Assembly: GCA_030679635.1 (NCBI GenBank)
Contig: JAUXSZ010000076.1
Coordinates: forward strand, 1 to 10,274
Length of the DNA: 10,274 nucleotides
From: Sulfuricurvum sp.
GTDB lineage: Bacteria > Campylobacterota > Campylobacteria > Campylobacterales > Sulfurimonadaceae
Reading direction: 5' to 3'
Position numbers and translations under genes: made by a program. Under the pieces are notes generated by a model. The model saw only the letters and a program-made list of their open reading frames with translations. It did no database searches and had not been told where the DNA came from. Within the stretch, counting starts at the first letter, position 1. The number at the start of each line of letters is the position of its first letter. Below are positions 7,571 to 10,274 of the stretch, piece by piece.

Positions 7571-8932
7571 TTAAAAGTTGTAATTGGCGATAACGCGGTA
7601 TTCGTCCCAATCCATATTGCCGGCTGCTGTCTCTTTGTACTCACGAGGAAAGTTTCCACGAAAACGCAATTGCAAATTTTTAATCGCTTGCGGATTGTAT
7701 AGGATATCAAATCCTGCTTCACTTGCCGTTGTTTGATATCCTGACGTAGAATATCCGTTCAACCCATCCATATCAAATTCGACATAGTATACACCCGTAT
7801 TCAGATTCATTCCGTAATCTTTCCAGTCGTACGCAGCCGCGACCTTCCATGCATCGGTTCCCGCCATAAACTGATGGCGCGTCACCATCCCCTGTGTATA
7901 TGCCGGCATTCCGCCCCATGGGGTGATCGTTCCGCCGTTGATTGCAGCAGCCGCATCTTTGCTGTTGTGCGAAACGGCACCATACAGATCAAAATTGGCT
8001 ACTTTCATCCCCGCTTTGGCTCCGATAAAATCACTCTTAATAGTAGCCAGTTTATTCGTTGAAGTAGAAACACTGTTAGAACCGACATCTCTTTCATTGA
8101 TCCACTGCGCCGCGACATAAGGGGCGATACCGTTCTTGTAGGACCATCCGTAATTGGCTTCGGCATAGATGGCATTGAGCATATCGTGGGCATAATAATC
8201 CCACAGCTGAAGTTTCAAGCCAGGAACCCCTGAATAGAGGGCAGCAGCAACACTCACTCCGCCGGTATTCTCCCCGATTGCGTAGGTTCCCATATCGACA
8301 AATTCACCTACATAGTTTTTGGAATCAACCATCGAATACCCTGAGGTAACACTTAACACTTTATCCGCGTCTGAACCTGCTCCATTATAAGCACGTCCAA
8401 ACGTCCCTTGCGCAAATTTAGTGATATGTCCTGCGATCAGCGTCGTATCTTTAATATCGGTGTTGCTCAGAACATACGCTTCAAACAAGTTGGGCAGCAT
8501 CCGTGCATCATCACTTCCCGCCATCGGGGTATCGAGTTTTTGTCGTCCCCCTTTGAAAGTCGTGTTGCCATTTTTGTATTGAAGATACGCTTCACCCAAA
8601 TACGTAATCGATTCATTGTCTTTGCCGAGCAAAGTAGGATCAACTTCCGGATTTGTCGCTTTGTTATCACGAATCATCAATCCATTCGTGGTATAAAAAG
8701 CCGCACCCAGATTCAATCCGTTCCATGCACCCGTTTCGTATTTCAGATATCCGCCGATGGCCGTAGCATCGCGGTGGGTAGAAACAAGTCCGGAATAATC
8801 ACGGTCAACGTAAAAAGCGCGGATCTGCCCGCTTGCTTTTCCCTCTTTAAACATGCTTGCCAAATCATCGGCTGCCGATGCGTTCAATACGAATACTGAC
8901 GCTAAGAGTGAAAGACGCAATGTATGTCTCAT
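7571..8932 (-). CDS. OprD-type outer-membrane porin
   Basis: This is a 453-residue outer-membrane beta-barrel protein. It begins with a clear signal peptide (MRHTLRLSLLASVFVLNASA, cleavage after A20). The mature start contains SGQIRAFYVDRDYSG, and residues 129-153 include GRQKLDTP and DDARMLPNLFEAY, a combination characteristic of OprD-family porins. Alternating hydrophobic strands fill the rest, and the chain ends in an aromatic residue (VIANYNF), the usual signal for outer-membrane assembly. OprD-type porins pass small organic acids, amino acids or similar solutes. As the first gene of an operon with actP and acs, this one probably admits acetate or related carboxylates to the periplasm; the specificity is inferred. 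The ATG has AAGGAG 6 nt upstream. The promoter for the operon should lie in the 131-nt gap just upstream. Confidence 0.94.
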   Translation of the reverse strand: MRHTLRLSLLASVFVLNASAADDLASMFKEGKASGQIRAFYVDRDYSGLVSTHRDATAIGGYLKYETGAWNGLNLGAAFYTTNGLMIRDNKATNPEVDPTLLGKDNESITYLGEAYLQYKNGNTTFKGGRQKLDTPMAGSDDARMLPNLFEAYVLSNTDIKDTTLIAGHITKFAQGTFGRAYNGAGSDADKVLSVTSGYSMVDSKNYVGEFVDMGTYAIGENTGGVSVAAALYSGVPGLKLQLWDYYAHDMLNAIYAEANYGWSYKNGIAPYVAAQWINERDVGSNSVSTSTNKLATIKSDFIGAKAGMKVANFDLYGAVSHNSKDAAAAINGGTITPWGGMPAYTQGMVTRHQFMAGTDAWKVAAAYDWKDYGMNLNTGVYYVEFDMDGLNGYSTSGYQTTASEAGFDILYNPQAIKNLQLRFRGNFPREYKETAAGNMDWDEYRVIANYNF

Positions 8933-8961
8933 TCGGACTCCTTCAAGTTTATTACACCATC

Positions 8962-8967
8962 ATCATA
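8962..8967 (-). promoter_or_regulatory. Candidate -10 box for the acetate operon
   Basis: On the minus strand TATGAT (8967-8962) matches the consensus TATAAT at five of six positions. It lies 29 nt upstream of the porin ATG, giving a leader of roughly 20-25 nt that contains AAGGAG. No TTGACA-like -35 box is present at the right distance; the 11-bp-period direct repeat occupies that place instead. This is what an activator-dependent promoter would look like. The call rests on pattern and position only. Confidence 0.5.
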
Positions 8968-8974
8968 GAAACCA

Positions 8975-8995
8975 AACGTAGCATGAACGTAGCAT
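8975..8995 (-). promoter_or_regulatory. Tandem 10-bp direct repeat, likely regulator binding site
   Basis: ATGCTACGTT occurs twice on the minus strand (8995-8986 and 8984-8975), separated by one base, so the period is 11 bp with no mismatch. The downstream copy ends 7 bp before the -10-like TATGAT, covering the position of a -35 box. OmpR/PhoB-family regulators bind as head-to-tail dimers to direct repeats with an 11-bp period, and PhoB-type sites replace the -35 element in this way. The regulator encoded immediately upstream belongs to that family and is the natural candidate. Binding itself is inferred. Confidence 0.6.
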
Positions 8996-9004
8996 TTAAT
9001 ACAT

Positions 9005-9052
9005 TAGAAAAATTAATGGGTATAAATCAGGATAGAAAAAAATAAATGGGTA
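9005..9052 (-). repeat. Imperfect AT-rich direct repeat, 30-bp offset
   Basis: On the minus strand the octamer TACCCATT appears at 9052-9045 and again at 9022-9015, exactly 30 bp apart. Each copy is followed by a short A, a T run (7 and 5 bases) and CTA, so the similarity extends over about 18-20 bases. The phased T runs might bend the DNA or act as an upstream element. The copies lie upstream of the 11-bp-period repeat and on the same face of the helix as each other. The function is not known. Confidence 0.45.
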
Positions 9053-9057
9053 AAAAA

Positions 9058-9067
9058 GTAACGTTAC
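9058..9067 (-). other. Perfect 10-bp palindrome at the end of the regulator gene
   Basis: GTAACGTTAC spans the stop codon of the response regulator and the first bases of the gap, and is followed on the minus strand by six T. It is too short for a stable hairpin with a normal loop, so I do not call it a terminator. It could be a small protein-binding palindrome or chance. Confidence 0.2.
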
Positions 9068-9729
9068 ATGGAGCGCGGAATATCGATCATGTACCCTAAT
9101 GCGCGGATATTCTGGATAAAGTCTTCTTTCAAACTTTTTTTCAGACGGCTCACTTCCGCACGGATCGTCGCGTTATCAACGTATTCATCATCCCATATAT
9201 AGGAGCGGAATTGGTCGAAATCGACTACCCTCCCCCGATTACGGGCCAGCAGATCGATGATTTGAAGTTGCCGTTTCGAAAGCGGTTGTCGTACATTGTC
9301 GCACAGAAGCGTCGAGATCGAAGCGTCGTACGCATAGCTTTTAGAGAGGCGCGTATGACTTTGGGGAAGGGTACAGCTTTGCATGACTTTATCGATGCGC
9401 AACGAGAGCTCTTTGAGATGAAACGGTTTTTTAAGATAGTCAAAGCACCCCAAATCATACGCGCGGCTAATCCCCTCTATATCGACAAGCGCACTGATGT
9501 AAAGTGCCGGAGGACGGATTTTCAGTGCATGCAATTGCTCGAGGAGATCCAATCCGTCGATTCCGGGGACATTAATATCGAGTATCAGCAAATCGAAAGT
9601 CTCCGATTTTATATGCGCCAAGGCATCGTTACCGTCATAGCACGCCAAAACACGATGCCCTAACGCCACCAGATACTCTTCGATTGCTTCACTCAGCATC
9701 CGCTCATCTTCCAGTAAAAGGATCTTCAC
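9064..9729 (-). CDS. OmpR/PhoB-family response regulator
   Basis: This is a 221-residue DNA-binding response regulator. The receiver domain (about 1-117) has the acidic residues E7 and D8, the phosphoacceptor D51 in LLILDINVPGIDGLDLL, S79 in the Thr/Ser position, and K101 in DYLKKPF. The C-terminal part (about 128-221) is a winged helix, with NATIRAEVSRLKKSL as the recognition-helix region and NIRALGYMI as the wing, typical of the OmpR/PhoB class. The start is GTG at 9729, inside a 4-nt overlap with the kinase stop (GTGA), with GAGGGG about 6 nt upstream. The partner kinase is the overlapping upstream gene. The next gene downstream is the porin that heads the acetate operon, and the gap between them holds a tandem repeat of the type this class binds. 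Control of the acetate operon by this regulator is therefore a good inference but not shown. Confidence 0.95.
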   Translation of the reverse strand: MKILLLEDERMLSEAIEEYLVALGHRVLACYDGNDALAHIKSETFDLLILDINVPGIDGLDLLEQLHALKIRPPALYISALVDIEGISRAYDLGCFDYLKKPFHLKELSLRIDKVMQSCTLPQSHTRLSKSYAYDASISTLLCDNVRQPLSKRQLQIIDLLARNRGRVVDFDQFRSYIWDDEYVDNATIRAEVSRLKKSLKEDFIQNIRALGYMIDIPRSM

Positions 9730-10274
9730 GCATTCCCCTCTTTTTTAAACCGATATTCAAAGCGGGTGGAATTGTCATTGGATTCGATTTCTATTTTAAC
9801 GTCCTCTTCATCACAAATCGATTTCACCAAACTAAGACCCAGTCCAAATCCGTCTGTTTTTTTCCGTTCCCTATAGTATGCCTCAAAAATCTTTTGCTCA
9901 TCATGTATTTTTTGAGAACGGCTCTCAATCCAAAACAGACACTCTGTGATGGTGCACTCTACCCCCACACGGATCTGCTCTCCGTTTTTTGTGTATTTAA
10001 TCGCATTGGTCAGATTGTTATCGATAACACGCTGGAGCTTCGTCTCGTTAAAATAGACCCAAGCAGGAAAATCGGCTTTTTCGTACTGAAAGGAGAGGTT
10101 CGAAAAATGGGCCACCTCATCGAAAAATTCGAGCCGTTTTTCGACGTATTCCCCCAAATCGATCCCTTTTTTAGGATAGTCGATTTGATCTTTTTTGACC
10201 AGATAGCTCAGATCATCGTAAATCGTAAAGATATTTTTGACCGCCGCTTCGATTTTAGCCAAATACCGATTTCG
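9726..10274 (-). CDS. Sensor histidine kinase, C-terminal part (cut by window edge)
   Basis: The frame stays open through the window edge, so this is the last 182 or so codons of a longer gene; the phosphorylated His and the sensor domain lie outside. The first residues (NRYLAKIEAAVKNIFTIYDD) are the second helix of the dimerisation domain. The HATPase_c domain follows, with an N box (DNNLTNAIKYTKNG), an F box (KIFEAYYRER) and the G2 box (GFGLGLSLVKSIC). In place of the usual G1 Asp-x-Gly there is IESRSQKIHDEQ, so the adenine-contacting Asp is missing, as I recall from other small Campylobacterota kinases. A TTG at 10262 is internal and should not be taken as the start. The stop overlaps the response-regulator start, which makes this its cognate kinase. 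The signal could be acetate, energy state or redox state; nothing here decides. Confidence 0.93.
   Translation of the reverse strand, partial: RNRYLAKIEAAVKNIFTIYDDLSYLVKKDQIDYPKKGIDLGEYVEKRLEFFDEVAHFSNLSFQYEKADFPAWVYFNETKLQRVIDNNLTNAIKYTKNGEQIRVGVECTITECLFWIESRSQKIHDEQKIFEAYYRERKKTDGFGLGLSLVKSICDEEDVKIEIESNDNSTRFEYRFKKEGNA

Noticed and set aside
7914..7923. Perfect palindrome CCCCATGGGG
   Set aside because: It lies inside the porin coding sequence, encoding part of TPWGGM, with no repeat partner or positional logic; most likely chance.
8408..8899. A 163-codon open frame on the plus strand
   Set aside because: It is antisense to the OprD-type porin, including its signal peptide and GRQ motif region, and has no independent support.
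9211..9663. A 150-codon open frame on the plus strand
   Set aside because: It is antisense to the response regulator, whose receiver and winged-helix residues are all intact.

Overview
The window looks like chromosomal DNA from a free-living, acetate-using Campylobacterota (epsilonproteobacterial) bacterium of the Sulfuricurvum/Sulfurimonas kind. I infer this from the overall style of the proteins (OprD-type porin, short histidine kinase/OmpR regulator pair, DUF294 and DnaQ-like genes beside actP) and from a moderate GC content. The genus is recalled family resemblance, not a search result. Every gene I can support lies on the minus strand, so the biological reading order runs from high to low coordinates.

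Region 1 (10274 to 9064) is a two-component system. It holds the C-terminal half of a sensor histidine kinase, cut by the window edge, whose stop overlaps the GTG start of an OmpR/PhoB-family response regulator. Region 2 (9063 to 8933) is the only sizeable non-coding gap upstream of the next genes. It is AT-rich and contains a perfect 10-bp direct repeat with an 11-bp period, placed just upstream of a -10-like hexamer, plus a second, looser AT-rich repeat with a 30-bp offset. This is the layout expected of a promoter activated by an OmpR-type regulator.

Region 3 (8932 to 1171) is a tightly packed six-gene operon: outer-membrane OprD-type porin, DUF485 membrane protein (YjcH-like), cation/acetate symporter ActP, a cNMP-like/CBS/DUF294 nucleotidyltransferase-like protein, a DEDDh 3'-5' exonuclease-like protein, and acetyl-CoA synthetase Acs. 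Junctions are 4-nt or 1-nt overlaps or gaps of 3 to 12 nt. The porin, symporter and synthetase together give a route from the outer membrane to acetyl-CoA. The two middle genes have no assigned step in that route and look like a regulatory pair; they are the most interesting part of the window.

Region 4 (1170 to 1) is separated by a 97-nt gap holding a small hairpin and a weak promoter candidate. It carries a FtsK/HerA-like P-loop ATPase with an unusual Walker B motif, followed after 9 nt by the start of an EamA/DMT-family membrane transporter that runs off the window. No tRNA, rRNA, CRISPR array, insertion sequence or phage gene was seen.
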